This document shows positions 1-7,382 of a DNA stretch of 33,996 nt, piece by piece. The notes beneath the pieces are model-generated. The model was not told the origin of the DNA and ran no database searches. It saw only the letters and a list, made by a program, of their open reading frames with translations. The DNA lies in assembly GCA_017631055.1 (NCBI GenBank), contig JAGBTZ010000024.1, positions 1 to 33,996 on the forward strand. The letters are read 5' to 3'. Origin of the DNA: Alistipes sp. (GTDB taxonomy: Bacteria > Bacteroidota > Bacteroidia > Bacteroidales > Rikenellaceae). The translations under genes were made by a program, and so were the position numbers. The first letter of the stretch is position 1; the number at the start of each line of letters is the position of its first letter.

Positions 1-21
1 AATTGTCGTAACTCTACCCCT

Positions 22-66
22 CCCCAGTGTCCTCAGTTTCCCCAGTCACCCCAGTCACCCCAGTTC
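22..66. repeat. Tandem 9-nt repeat, five degenerate units
   Basis: Five consecutive 9-mers of the form CCCCAGTnn (units at 22, 31, 40, 49 and 58; the second has CCTC in place of CCCC, and the third and fourth are identical). About 50 bases further on, at 113-139, a run of TGGGGAnnn 9-mers reads as the rough reverse complement, and 24-34 pairs with 124-134. The two runs could close a hairpin around the small hairpin at 94-108. Function unknown. The window edge may cut the full unit. Confidence 0.75.
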
Positions 67-69
67 TTT

Positions 70-384
70 GGGTTAGATGGGGCACTTAGGAGCGCAGTCT
101 GCGACTGCTTATGGGGAGAGTGGGGACACTGGGGATTATGAGTTAGACGACAACTTTTTTTGTTTTCGAGGGTTTGTGGTATCCGCAAGGATACTGCAAA
201 ATGGGATAAGTAGCCTGTTGGAAGCTTGCTTACAAAAAAAGGCTACTTGTCCCGTTTTGATTATTGTCGCAGACAACCAAAGCCCCGCAACCTAAAACTT
301 AAACTCTCACATCGTCAAGTTCCCCGAAACGCAGTTTCGGTTGAAAGGTTTTGGGCACCTTTTTTCTAAAAGGTGCAAGGAAAA
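70..384 (+). repeat. Hairpin-rich element, copy A (candidate structured RNA)
   Basis: This fills the gap before the DUF3575 gene and recurs at 24145-24440 in the same orientation. In order it holds a 6-bp hairpin with a 3-nt TGC loop (about 94-108), a 6-bp hairpin with a GCAA tetraloop (about 180-195), a 19-pair stem with a 23-nt loop (198-258), a 5-bp hairpin with a GCA loop (about 264-276), a 6-bp hairpin with a GCA loop (325-339) and a 9-bp hairpin (355-376). The last motif recurs imperfectly at 424-442. An 8-nt insertion at 83-90 is absent from copy B. The open frames here do not match between copies, so a protein is unlikely. No promoter is visible. Seen directly: repeats and pairing. 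Inferred: a plus-strand RNA. Confidence 0.75.
198..258 (+). other. Variable long stem-loop of copy A
   Basis: Arms 198-216 and 240-258 form 19 consecutive pairs: 17 Watson-Crick and two G-U (202/254 and 207/249). The wobbles pair only if the plus strand is the RNA; on the minus strand they would be A-C mismatches. The 23-nt loop contains a smaller AAGC/GCTT hairpin. Apart from the terminal AAAA/TTTT, the arms share almost no sequence with the equivalent stem in copy B. Confidence 0.8.
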
Positions 385-469
385 AGAAAGCGGCAGTTGC
401 CCGAATGGCAAACTGGCAAAGGCCCCTTTTTTCTAAAAGGTGCGAAGAAAAGTTGCTACAAGGCAAAAA

Positions 470-1090
470 TTACTTTTTAGGCTTAAATATCAGATATCCG
501 ATAGACAATCCGATTTTGTTGGGCATCCACTCGGCCGAATAGTTGAATGGGTCGGGAGAGGGTGGCTCTTTCCATGCGGGGCGATTGGGGTAGAGGTCGA
601 TTTCGTGGTTGAGCGAGTAGCCGTTGTAGGTGCTGTGCATCCACGAGAATCCGACAAATGCATCGAGTATCCACCTCTGGCAGAACTGATACTCGTAGCC
701 GATTGCGGCTCCGAGCATAAATCCGTAGCCTCTGCAGTAACGATTTTGCAGGCCGAAGTGCCCATTCAGGAAGTACGGCTTCGACATCTTGAATGCCATC
801 ATGCCGACATTGCCTCCAACATAAAATCCGCGATTATGCTCCTTGAAGAAGTAGCGGTACTCATTCATAAAGATTCCGAAGTGCATCGGATGTCCCTTGA
901 TTGACTGCCAGGGCGAGTAGACTATTTCGGTCTGGAATGAGGAGTGGGGTGTCAAGCGGAACTCTACCTGCGGGTTGATTACTCCCACACAAGCATACAG
1001 AGCATTCAGCTTGGCATAAATCTGCGCATGACCCTCCGTGGTCGAGAGGGTCAAGGCGCAAAATATAAATATGTAAACGAGTTTTTTCAT
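470..1090 (-). CDS. DUF3575-type outer-membrane/periplasmic protein
   Basis: A 206-residue protein. The start chosen is the methionine followed by KKLVYIFIF, because it gives a clean signal peptide (basic N-end, hydrophobic core, cleavage after about residue 23, HAQ). A longer frame upstream has no signal character. The mature part opens with a LNALYACVGVINPQVEF-like block and continues with alternating aromatic/glycine strands (GFYVGGNVG, GAAIGYEYQF), ending in a hydrophobic aromatic strand. This is the pattern of the DUF3575 family, small beta-rich envelope proteins common in Bacteroidota, often near fimbrial genes. No fimbrial genes are seen here. It lies downstream of frr on the same strand with a gap of about 105 bases, so it may be a separate unit. 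The biochemical role is unknown. Confidence 0.75.
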   Translation of the reverse strand: MKKLVYIFIFCALTLSTTEGHAQIYAKLNALYACVGVINPQVEFRLTPHSSFQTEIVYSPWQSIKGHPMHFGIFMNEYRYFFKEHNRGFYVGGNVGMMAFKMSKPYFLNGHFGLQNRYCRGYGFMLGAAIGYEYQFCQRWILDAFVGFSWMHSTYNGYSLNHEIDLYPNRPAWKEPPSPDPFNYSAEWMPNKIGLSIGYLIFKPKK

Positions 1091-1195
1091 CGTTTGGGTT
1101 GGACGGAGGGTCACTGTGGCCCTCTCCGTGGAGTATATGCTAAGAGGGGCGGGTGAGGCTTGAGTTCGCCCAATCACCCCTGCCGAGCACTCCGT

Positions 1196-1753
1196 TTAGA
1201 CGGTCATAATCTCCTTCTCCTTCTTCTCGATTGCTACATCGAGGAGTTTGGTGTACTTCTCGAGGAGCTTCTGCGAACGGGTTTCGCCATCCTTAGCCTC
1301 ATCCTCGGGCATACCCTCCTTCTGGGCCTTCTTGAATGCCTCGACAGCATCACGGCGAGCATTGCGCAGGCTAATCTTTGCATTCTCGGCCTCGCCCTTC
1401 ACCTGCTTAACCAACTCCTTACGGCGCTCCTCGGTCACGGGGGGCATCGTCAGACGGATATGCTCACCGTTGTTGGAGGGGGTGAGTCCGATGTTCGAGT
1501 CGATGATAGCCTTCTCGATAAGGCGAATCATATTCTTATCCCACGGCTGGATGAGGATGGTCTTGGCATCGGGTACGGTGACACTTGCCACGCCCGACAC
1601 GGGTGTTTGTGAGCCGTAATAATCGACAAATACGCCGTTGAGAGCGTTGGTCGAAGCCTTACCGGCACGAATGTTCAACAAGGTCTCCTCAAGGAAGTCG
1701 ATTGCTTTCTGCATTCTGCGCGAAGCATCGTCAAGAATGGTGTTGGTATCCAT
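1196..1753 (-). CDS. frr: Ribosome recycling factor
   Basis: 185 residues, the usual length for RRF. With EF-G it splits post-termination ribosomes so they can be reused. The sequence has the family's long helical domain (MQKAIDFLEETLLNIRAGKA near the start, then the C-terminal helices with RRDAVEAFKKAQKEG) and the central beta domain with VTVPDAKTILIQPWD and LTPSNNGEHIRLTMPPVTEERR. It is the last gene of a pyrH / TlpA-like / frr minus-strand cluster, with only two bases between it and the upstream stop. pyrH-frr linkage is common in bacteria; the thioredoxin-like insert between them is the unusual part. Confidence 0.97.
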   Translation of the reverse strand: MDTNTILDDASRRMQKAIDFLEETLLNIRAGKASTNALNGVFVDYYGSQTPVSGVASVTVPDAKTILIQPWDKNMIRLIEKAIIDSNIGLTPSNNGEHIRLTMPPVTEERRKELVKQVKGEAENAKISLRNARRDAVEAFKKAQKEGMPEDEAKDGETRSQKLLEKYTKLLDVAIEKKEKEIMTV

Positions 1754-1755
1754 AG

Positions 1756-2340
1756 TTATTTGCTATTTAAGGTTTTTTCAATTTCGGAAATAAGGTGCTT
1801 GAACTCCTTAGCATCGTATCCCACACCGTAGAAGGCAACCTTGCCCTCACGGTTGATGAGGAAGTTGCGGGGGATGTAGTTCGAAGCGAAGAGTTTGTAG
1901 GCGGTCTGTTGCGGGTCGAGAGCAATGGGGAACTTGTAGCCGTGCTCTTTAACGAAGGCCTCCACCTTTGCGCGAGCCTCTCCGCGCGAGATAGCCACAA
2001 AGGCGAAATCACGACCGGCAAAGCGGTCGACGATATCCTTTTGTACATACTTTAACTCCTCGCGGCAGGGCGGGCACCATGTAGCCCAGAAGTTTACAAG
2101 TACGACCTTGCCCTTGAGCGATGAGAGCGAGAGTTTCGAGCCATCGAGCATCTCGACCGTGAAGTCGGGAGCCTTGTCGCCAACCTTGATCAGTGTGCTG
2201 TTGACGATGGCGGCATCCATATCCTGCTGTTGGTTGTTCTGAGCCTGCGCTGTCGGCAGCAACCAGATAATCACTCCTACAACGATTGCCAATACGGCCA
2301 ATACCACCAGGCGGGTTGTTCCGTTACGTTTTGTTGCCAT
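1756..2340 (-). CDS. TlpA-like membrane-anchored thioredoxin-fold protein
   Basis: 194 residues. A hydrophobic segment at about residues 10-30 acts as a signal anchor or cleavable signal (TAQAQ follows). A thioredoxin-like domain follows from about residue 50, with the WCPPC active site (Cys89 and Cys92) and a cis-Pro region around NYIPRNFLI. The family reduces or exchanges disulfides in the periplasm (TlpA/ResA type); the specific partner cannot be read from the sequence. It sits between pyrH (38 bases upstream) and frr (2 bases downstream), so it is very likely co-transcribed with both. An AhpC/TSA-like peroxidase is less likely because of the CPPC motif. Confidence 0.9.
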   Translation of the reverse strand: MATKRNGTTRLVVLAVLAIVVGVIIWLLPTAQAQNNQQQDMDAAIVNSTLIKVGDKAPDFTVEMLDGSKLSLSSLKGKVVLVNFWATWCPPCREELKYVQKDIVDRFAGRDFAFVAISRGEARAKVEAFVKEHGYKFPIALDPQQTAYKLFASNYIPRNFLINREGKVAFYGVGYDAKEFKHLISEIEKTLNSK

Positions 2341-2378
2341 AATGTTTGTTTTGTTTTAATAATAGTTTTGGTCGAGCA

Positions 2379-3086
2379 TTACAACTTAACCAATGTTCCA
2401 ATCTTTGCATCTGCAAGAACCTTTCCGAGATTGCCTCTGGTATCCATATCGAATACGATAATCTCCAATCCGTTCTCCTTGCAGAGCGTGAAGGCGGTCA
2501 TATCCATAATGTGGAGGTTGCGCTCGTAAACCTCATCGAATGTAATCTCGTCGAAGCGCACTGCCGAGGGATCCTTCTCGGGGTCAGCGGTGTAGATGCC
2601 GTCAACGCGAGTGCCCTTGAGCAGAACATCTGCCTCAATCTCCACTCCGCGCAACGCTGCAGCCGAGTCGGTCGAGAAGTAGGGGTTGCCTGTGCCACCG
2701 CCCATGATGACTACATATCCATTCTCGAGGTACTCCAAAGCCTTCGCTTTCGAGTAGTGCTCGCCGATAGGCTCGGTGCAAACCGAGGTGAGTACCTTAG
2801 CCTTGACTCCGTTGTCTTCGAGAGCCGACTGCAGTGCAATTGAGTTGATGATTGTTGCAAGCATACCCATCTGGTCGCCCTTCACGCGGTCGAAGCCACG
2901 CTTTGCACCTTGCAATCCACGGAAGATATTGCCGCCACCGATGACGATTCCGACCTGTACACCCTGTGCAACCACCTGTTTAATCTGCTCGGCATAGGTC
3001 TGCAACATATCGGTCGAGATGCCGTACTTCTGAGTTCCTTGCAGCGATTCGCCGCTTAATTTGAGGAGAATTCTGTTGTATTTCAT
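2379..3086 (-). CDS. pyrH: UMP kinase
   Basis: 235 residues, typical of bacterial UMP kinases of the amino-acid-kinase fold, which phosphorylate UMP to UDP with ATP. Visible landmarks are the N-terminal RILLKLSGESL, the IGGGNIFRG phosphate-binding loop, DQMGMLATIINSIALQ, and the DPEKDPSA segment before the C-terminal nucleotide-binding part. It heads the cluster running into the TlpA-like gene and frr. It is divergent from dxs; the start codons are about 120 bases apart. A weak TATATTCG at 3166-3173 on the minus strand could be its -7 box, but it departs from consensus. Confidence 0.97.
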   Translation of the reverse strand: MKYNRILLKLSGESLQGTQKYGISTDMLQTYAEQIKQVVAQGVQVGIVIGGGNIFRGLQGAKRGFDRVKGDQMGMLATIINSIALQSALEDNGVKAKVLTSVCTEPIGEHYSKAKALEYLENGYVVIMGGGTGNPYFSTDSAAALRGVEIEADVLLKGTRVDGIYTADPEKDPSAVRFDEITFDEVYERNLHIMDMTAFTLCKENGLEIIVFDMDTRGNLGKVLADAKIGTLVKL

Positions 3087-3194
3087 ACTTTTACACTATG
3101 TTTAATGCGCTCCGAAAAGTCGCTATATGCAACATTTTCATTACTGCATACAATGTTTCACATTGCGAATATACATATTTTTTCGAAATTTTGC

Positions 3195-3202
3195 TATCTT
3201 TG
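3195..3202 (+). promoter_or_regulatory. Bacteroidota -7 box for dxs
   Basis: TATCTTTG matches TAnnTTTG exactly. It ends only seven bases before the dxs start codon, so initiation a few bases downstream would give an almost leaderless mRNA. No clear TTTG -33 box lies 19-21 bases upstream. Confidence 0.6.
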
Positions 3203-3209
3203 TGTCGCT

Positions 3210-5084
3210 ATGTCTAAAGATAAATGTAATTTATTGAGTCAAATCGACTCGCCGAGCGACCTGAAAGGTCTGACCATATCGGACTTACCTCAATACTGTG
3301 AGGAGGTGAGGCGTTACATTGTCGAGTGCTGTGCCGAGAATCCCGGGCACCTCGCTTCGAGCCTTGGTGCGGTCGAGTTGGCAGTTGCTCTGCACTATGT
3401 CTACGATACGCCCGAGGACCGCATCGTGTGGGATGTGGGTCATCAGGCATACGCCCATAAAATTATCACCGGTCGCCGCGAACGCTTTGTCGACAATCGC
3501 AAGGCGGGGGGTATAAGCGGCTTCCCGAAGAGGGACGAGAGCGAATATGACGCTTTCGGTAGCGGTCACGCCTCGGTCTCAATCTCGGCTGCTTTCGGAA
3601 TGGCCAAAGCCTCGGAGTTGAAGGGCGAGGAGCGTAAGGTTGTTGCTGTTATTGGTGATGGCTCGATGACGGGCGGCTTGGCATTCGAGGGTCTGAATAA
3701 TGCCGGTGATGGCAAGAATTGTGATATTCTGGTCATCCTGAATGATAACAATATGGCTATCGACGAGCCGACCGGTGCACTTGGTCGCTACTTGACAAGG
3801 GTCTCAACCTCGAAGGTCTATAATCGTGTGAAGCGAGGCTTGTGGCGCGTTCTGGGCTATACTCCATGCATTCTGCGAATGTGTCGTAAGGTGGGCAATA
3901 TGGTTAAGCAGGGCTTGATGAATAACTCCAATCTCTTCGAGAGCCTTAACTTCCGCTACTTCGGCCGCATCGATGGCAATAATGTCAAAGAGTTGGTGCG
4001 CACTCTTACCGATTTGCGCAATATCTCGGGACCGAAGGTGTTGCATGTGGTTACTCTGAAGGGTAAGGGCTACGCTCCTGCCGAGAAGAATCCGACAGAG
4101 TGGCACGCCCCGGGGCGTTTTGATGTCGCTACGGGCGAACGCTTGAAGACGACCTGCAAGGCCGACCGCTATCAGGATGTCTTCGGTCAGACGTTGCTCG
4201 ACTTGGCCCGTATTGACGAGCGAGTGGTTGGTATCACTCCGGCGATGCCGACAGGCTGCTCGATGACGATAATGATGGAGCAGATGCCCGAGCGTTGCTT
4301 CGATGTGGGTATTGCCGAGGGTCACGCTGTGACCTTCTCGGCAGGATTGGCTACCGAGGGCCTTGTGCCGTTTTGTAATATCTACTCTACGTTTATGCAG
4401 CGAGCATACGATAATGTCATTCACGATGTTGCGTTGCAAAACCTGTCGGTGGTGATGTGCCTTGACCGAGGTGGCTTGGTGGGCGAGGATGGTGCAACGC
4501 ACCATGGAGCCTTCGATTTGGCATACTTTGGTTGTGTGCCCAACTTGGTGGTTGCGGCTCCGATGAACGAGAGCGAGTTGCGCAATATGATGTACACTGC
4601 CCTGCATGCAGGATGTCCGTTTGTTATTCGCTATCCGCGTGGTTGCGGTGAGGGAGTTCGCTGGCGTGATTGTGATTTCGAGAGCATCCCTATCGGTAAG
4701 GGTCGCTGCTTGAAAGAGGGTCGGGATGTGGCTGTGTTGTCGATAGGTACCACCTCAAAGTTTGCTGCTCGGGCGATTGAACTTGCTGCGCAGCAAGGCT
4801 TCGATGTTGCTCACTACGACCTTCGATTTGCCAAACCGCTGGATGAGGCGTTGCTGCACGAGGTGGCTGCCAAGTTCAAGCGAGTGATTACCGTTGAGGA
4901 TGGAGTGTTGCGAGGCGGTGTCGGTGAGGCTGTATCGGCATTCTTCAATAACAATGGTTACGATGTTAAGTGTCGAACTCTCGGCATAGATGACCGTTTT
5001 GTCGAGCAGGGTACCCCCTCCGAACTGTATGCCGAGTGTGGCTATGATGCCGATGGAGTTCTGAGGGCTATCATCGAGGCATAG
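3210..5084 (+). CDS. dxs: 1-deoxy-D-xylulose-5-phosphate synthase
   Basis: 624 residues. It condenses pyruvate and glyceraldehyde 3-phosphate, using thiamine diphosphate, as the first step of the MEP isoprenoid pathway. The start at MSKDKCN is chosen because LLSQIDSPSDLKGL aligns with the usual Dxs N-terminus; the frame upstream contains the promoter. ThDP-binding GDGSMTGG begins at residue 149, with the partner Asn in ILNDNNMAI. The transketolase-type central domain carries DRGGLVGEDGATHHGAFD, and a C-terminal transketolase domain follows. Product isoprenoids feed undecaprenyl carriers, which links it to uppP in this window. It is monocistronic, closed by a terminator shared with metK. Confidence 0.97.
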   Translation: MSKDKCNLLSQIDSPSDLKGLTISDLPQYCEEVRRYIVECCAENPGHLASSLGAVELAVALHYVYDTPEDRIVWDVGHQAYAHKIITGRRERFVDNRKAGGISGFPKRDESEYDAFGSGHASVSISAAFGMAKASELKGEERKVVAVIGDGSMTGGLAFEGLNNAGDGKNCDILVILNDNNMAIDEPTGALGRYLTRVSTSKVYNRVKRGLWRVLGYTPCILRMCRKVGNMVKQGLMNNSNLFESLNFRYFGRIDGNNVKELVRTLTDLRNISGPKVLHVVTLKGKGYAPAEKNPTEWHAPGRFDVATGERLKTTCKADRYQDVFGQTLLDLARIDERVVGITPAMPTGCSMTIMMEQMPERCFDVGIAEGHAVTFSAGLATEGLVPFCNIYSTFMQRAYDNVIHDVALQNLSVVMCLDRGGLVGEDGATHHGAFDLAYFGCVPNLVVAAPMNESELRNMMYTALHAGCPFVIRYPRGCGEGVRWRDCDFESIPIGKGRCLKEGRDVAVLSIGTTSKFAARAIELAAQQGFDVAHYDLRFAKPLDEALLHEVAAKFKRVITVEDGVLRGGVGEAVSAFFNNNGYDVKCRTLGIDDRFVEQGTPSELYAECGYDADGVLRAIIEA

Positions 5085-5107
5085 GGCGCTTGTAAACTAT
5101 CGCAAAT

Positions 5108-5142
5108 AAATTAGGGTTGACTGTTTTAGCCAACCCTAATTT
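5108..5142. terminator. Bidirectional terminator between dxs and metK
   Basis: 12-bp perfect stem (5108-5119 with 5131-5142) and an 11-nt loop. The A-rich left flank and T-rich right flank let it work on both strands. It lies between convergent stops. Confidence 0.85.
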
Positions 5143-5161
5143 GTTTAATAGCAACGGATTA

Positions 5162-6412
5162 CTACAATCCGAACTCCTTGCGGAGCATCTCGACTGCATC
5201 CAGTCGCTCCCAGCCGAAGAACTCAATCTCGCGCTCGACCTCCTTGCCCTCACGCACCAACTTCATGGTACGGGTGTAGGGGCGATTTCCGAAGTGACCG
5301 TATGATGCTGTCGCCTCGAAGATAGGATTCTTCAAGCCGAAACGCTTAACGATGCTTGCGGGGCGCAGGTCGAACAACTTGGCGATGCGCTCGGCCAACT
5401 CGCCATCGTTCATCGAGAGGTGATTAGTTCCGTAGGTGTCGACATAGACCGACAACGGCTGAGCGATGCCGATAGCATACGAAACCTGAACCAAAACCTC
5501 GTCAGCGATGCCGGCTGCCACCATATTCTTGGCGATGTGGCGGGCTGCGTATGCTGCCGAACGGTCAACCTTCGAAGAGTCCTTACCCGAGAAGGCGCCT
5601 CCTCCGTGAGCACCACGACCTCCGTAGGTGTCGACAATAATTTTGCGACCTGTGAGGCCTGTATCTCCGTGAGGACCACCGATTACGAACTTGCCCGTGG
5701 GGTTGACGTGGAGGATATAATCCTCGCCGATAAGGTCGGCCAAACGGTCGTTGGCACGCTCCAGGCGAGCCTTCACGCGCGGAATGAGAATGGTGCGTAC
5801 ATCCTCCTTAATCTGCTCCGACTCTGCCCACTCATCGTGCTGGGTCGAAACCACAATGGTATGCACTCGCAACGGACGGCGACTCTCGTTGTCGTACTCG
5901 ATAGTCACCTGGCTCTTCGAGTCGGGGCGCAGGTAGGTCATAACCTCGCCCTCGCGGCGGATGTCGGCCAACTCCTTGAGGATGACGTGCGAAAGGATGA
6001 GTGTTGCGGGCATCAACTCGCGAGTCTCGTTGCAAGCGTAGCCGAACATAATACCCTGGTCACCGGCACCCTGCTCCTCCTCGGCAGCTCGCACAACGCC
6101 CTGATTGATGTCGGGCGACTGCTCGTGAATAGCCGAGAGAATGCCGCACGATGCAGCATCGAACTGATACTCGCTCTTGTTGTAGCCGATGCGGTCGATA
6201 ACACGGCGTGCCACGCCCTGAACATCGACATACGCCTCCGAGCGCACCTCGCCCGAAACAACTACTAAGCCTGTGGTGCAGAGTGTCTCGCAAGCGACCT
6301 TTGCCTGCTCGTCGTGGCGCAAAAACTCATCGAGAATAGCATCGGAAATCTGGTCCGAAACCTTGTCGGGGTGTCCCTCAGACACCGACTCTGATGTAAA
6401 TAAAAATCCCAT
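5162..6412 (-). CDS. metK: S-adenosylmethionine synthase
   Basis: 416 residues. It makes SAM from methionine and ATP. The N-terminal [18 protein letters not shown] segment carries the ATP/Mg ligands (His14, Asp16). The [11 protein letters not shown] loop, the [20 protein letters not shown] core and the [20 protein letters not shown] loop are all intact. The leader of about 135 bases contains a SAM-II-type aptamer and a hairpin touching the start codon, so feedback control by SAM is likely. The gene is monocistronic, convergent with dxs and divergent from ung. Confidence 0.98.
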   Translation of the reverse strand: MGFLFTSESVSEGHPDKVSDQISDAILDEFLRHDEQAKVACETLCTTGLVVVSGEVRSEAYVDVQGVARRVIDRIGYNKSEYQFDAASCGILSAIHEQSPDINQGVVRAAEEEQGAGDQGIMFGYACNETRELMPATLILSHVILKELADIRREGEVMTYLRPDSKSQVTIEYDNESRRPLRVHTIVVSTQHDEWAESEQIKEDVRTILIPRVKARLERANDRLADLIGEDYILHVNPTGKFVIGGPHGDTGLTGRKIIVDTYGGRGAHGGGAFSGKDSSKVDRSAAYAARHIAKNMVAAGIADEVLVQVSYAIGIAQPLSVYVDTYGTNHLSMNDGELAERIAKLFDLRPASIVKRFGLKNPIFEATASYGHFGNRPYTRTMKLVREGKEVEREIEFFGWERLDAVEMLRKEFGL

Positions 6413-6445
6413 AGTACAAATTTTAACAGTTAAAGTATTTGTGCT
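6413..6445 (-). promoter_or_regulatory. Start-adjacent hairpin in metK leader
   Basis: Read on the minus strand, 6445-6437 pairs with 6421-6413 (one mismatch), and the inner TTTAAC / GTTAAA segment extends the stem. The hairpin ends on the base next to the ATG. It could mask the ribosome-binding region and act as the expression platform of the upstream aptamer; that role is inferred. Confidence 0.5.
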
Positions 6446-6478
6446 AAAATGGGAAGATTGGCTGCTTTAATAAAAGAT

Positions 6479-6529
6479 GCTGTTTTAGCGATTTTTTATT
6501 GTGGTTGCAATCAGTCAAATCTATCCACA
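6479..6529 (-). promoter_or_regulatory. SAM-II (SAM_alpha) type riboswitch
   Basis: On the minus strand a 5-bp P1 stem (6529-6525 with 6504-6500, TGTGG/CCACA) encloses GATTTGAC and ATTGCAA. It is followed by ATAAA and then GCTAAA, the hallmark sequences of SAM-II in the expected order and spacing. A pseudoknot P2 can form between CTG at 6514-6512 and CAG at 6482-6480. It starts about 25 bases after the predicted promoter and precedes metK. SAM-II aptamers bind SAM and lower expression of methionine/SAM genes. Assigned from remembered consensus; an Rfam SAM_alpha covariance search would settle it. Confidence 0.85.
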
Positions 6530-6554
6530 TTTTGTTTTCCCCCGAAAGGGCGTG

Positions 6555-6586
6555 CAAAGATACGCCTGCACTGCATAAATTCCAAA
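6555..6586 (-). promoter_or_regulatory. metK promoter (TTTG-N20-TATCTTTG)
   Basis: On the minus strand TTTG (6586-6583), 20 bases, then TATCTTTG (6562-6555). This matches the Bacteroidota housekeeping sigma consensus in sequence and spacing, and is the best promoter in the window. Confidence 0.85.
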
Positions 6587-6640
6587 TTTTTTTCTTAATT
6601 TTACGCAAAATACAAATACTTACACCTAAACAACGACCCT

Positions 6641-7303
6641 ATGGAGGTAAAAATTGCACAGGACTGGAAGGATATTCTCGCTCCCGAATTCGAAAAACCC
6701 TACTTCGAGCAACTGACTCGTGTTGTGCGCGATGAGTATGCTGCGCACCGCATCTATCCGCGTGGCTCGAATATATTTCGAGCCTTCGACAAGTGTCCGT
6801 TCGATAAGGTGAAGGTTGTGATTATCGGTCAAGACCCCTATCATGGTCCGGGTCAGGCTCACGGCTTGTGCTTCTCGGTGGCGGATGGGGTGCCATTCCC
6901 GCCCTCGTTGCAAAATATCTTCAAGGAGGTGCACTCCGATACGGGTGCCGAGATACCTCTCACGGGAAATCTCGACCGCTGGGCAGAGCAGGGTGTGTTG
7001 CTGCTCAATGCGGTGCTTACTGTGCGTGAGCACGAGGCAGCATCCCACGCAGGCAAGGGCTGGGAGCAGTTTACAGATGCAGTTGTCAGAGCCGTGGCTG
7101 AGCGTAAGGAGGGTGTGGTCTATATGTTGTGGGGTAGTTATGCCCAGCGCAAGGGTGCCATTGCCGACCCTTTGCGCAACCTGATACTCAAGGCTGTTCA
7201 CCCCTCGCCCCTCTCGGCATATAGGGGATTTCTCGGCTGTCGCCACTTCTCGCAAGCCAACAACTATCTCGAGAGTATAGGCAAGGAGCCGATTTTGTGG
7301 TAG
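6641..7303 (+). CDS. ung: Uracil-DNA glycosylase, family 1
   Basis: 220 residues, normal for family 1. It removes uracil from DNA to start base-excision repair. The catalytic water-activating loop GQDPYHGPGQAHGLCFSV has Asp65. The uracil-binding LLLNAVLTVREHEAASH segment and the DNA-intercalation loop HPSPLSAYRGFLGCRHFS are complete. The next step, AP-site incision, is represented by nfo at 19261-20106 but is unlinked. No good promoter is recognisable in the shared 228-base divergent region with metK, apart from metK's own. Confidence 0.97.
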   Translation: MEVKIAQDWKDILAPEFEKPYFEQLTRVVRDEYAAHRIYPRGSNIFRAFDKCPFDKVKVVIIGQDPYHGPGQAHGLCFSVADGVPFPPSLQNIFKEVHSDTGAEIPLTGNLDRWAEQGVLLLNAVLTVREHEAASHAGKGWEQFTDAVVRAVAERKEGVVYMLWGSYAQRKGAIADPLRNLILKAVHPSPLSAYRGFLGCRHFSQANNYLESIGKEPILW

Positions 7304-7329
7304 CCATCAGCTTCATGACATTAAAATGA

Positions 7330-7357
7330 TGGGCGTGCCCGTAATCGGACACGCCCA
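7330..7357. terminator. Bidirectional terminator between ung and oxidoreductase gene
   Basis: 8-bp perfect GC-rich stem (7330-7337 with 7350-7357). It extends through a mismatch into a CCG/CGG inner stem with a TAAT loop. It lies between convergent stops, with AT-rich sequence on both sides. Confidence 0.75.
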
Positions 7358-7382
7358 TACCATATAATAATATATGTGAGGA

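Noticed and set aside
22-66. CRISPR array
   Set aside because: Units are 9 bases with no spacers; the TTAGCC arrays are likewise direct short repeats. No cas genes.
77-295. Small open frame in copy A and a similar one in copy B (24198-24425) as a conserved peptide
   Set aside because: Indels between copies are not multiples of three, the stems are different sequences, and composition is not protein-like; the conservation follows RNA pairing instead.
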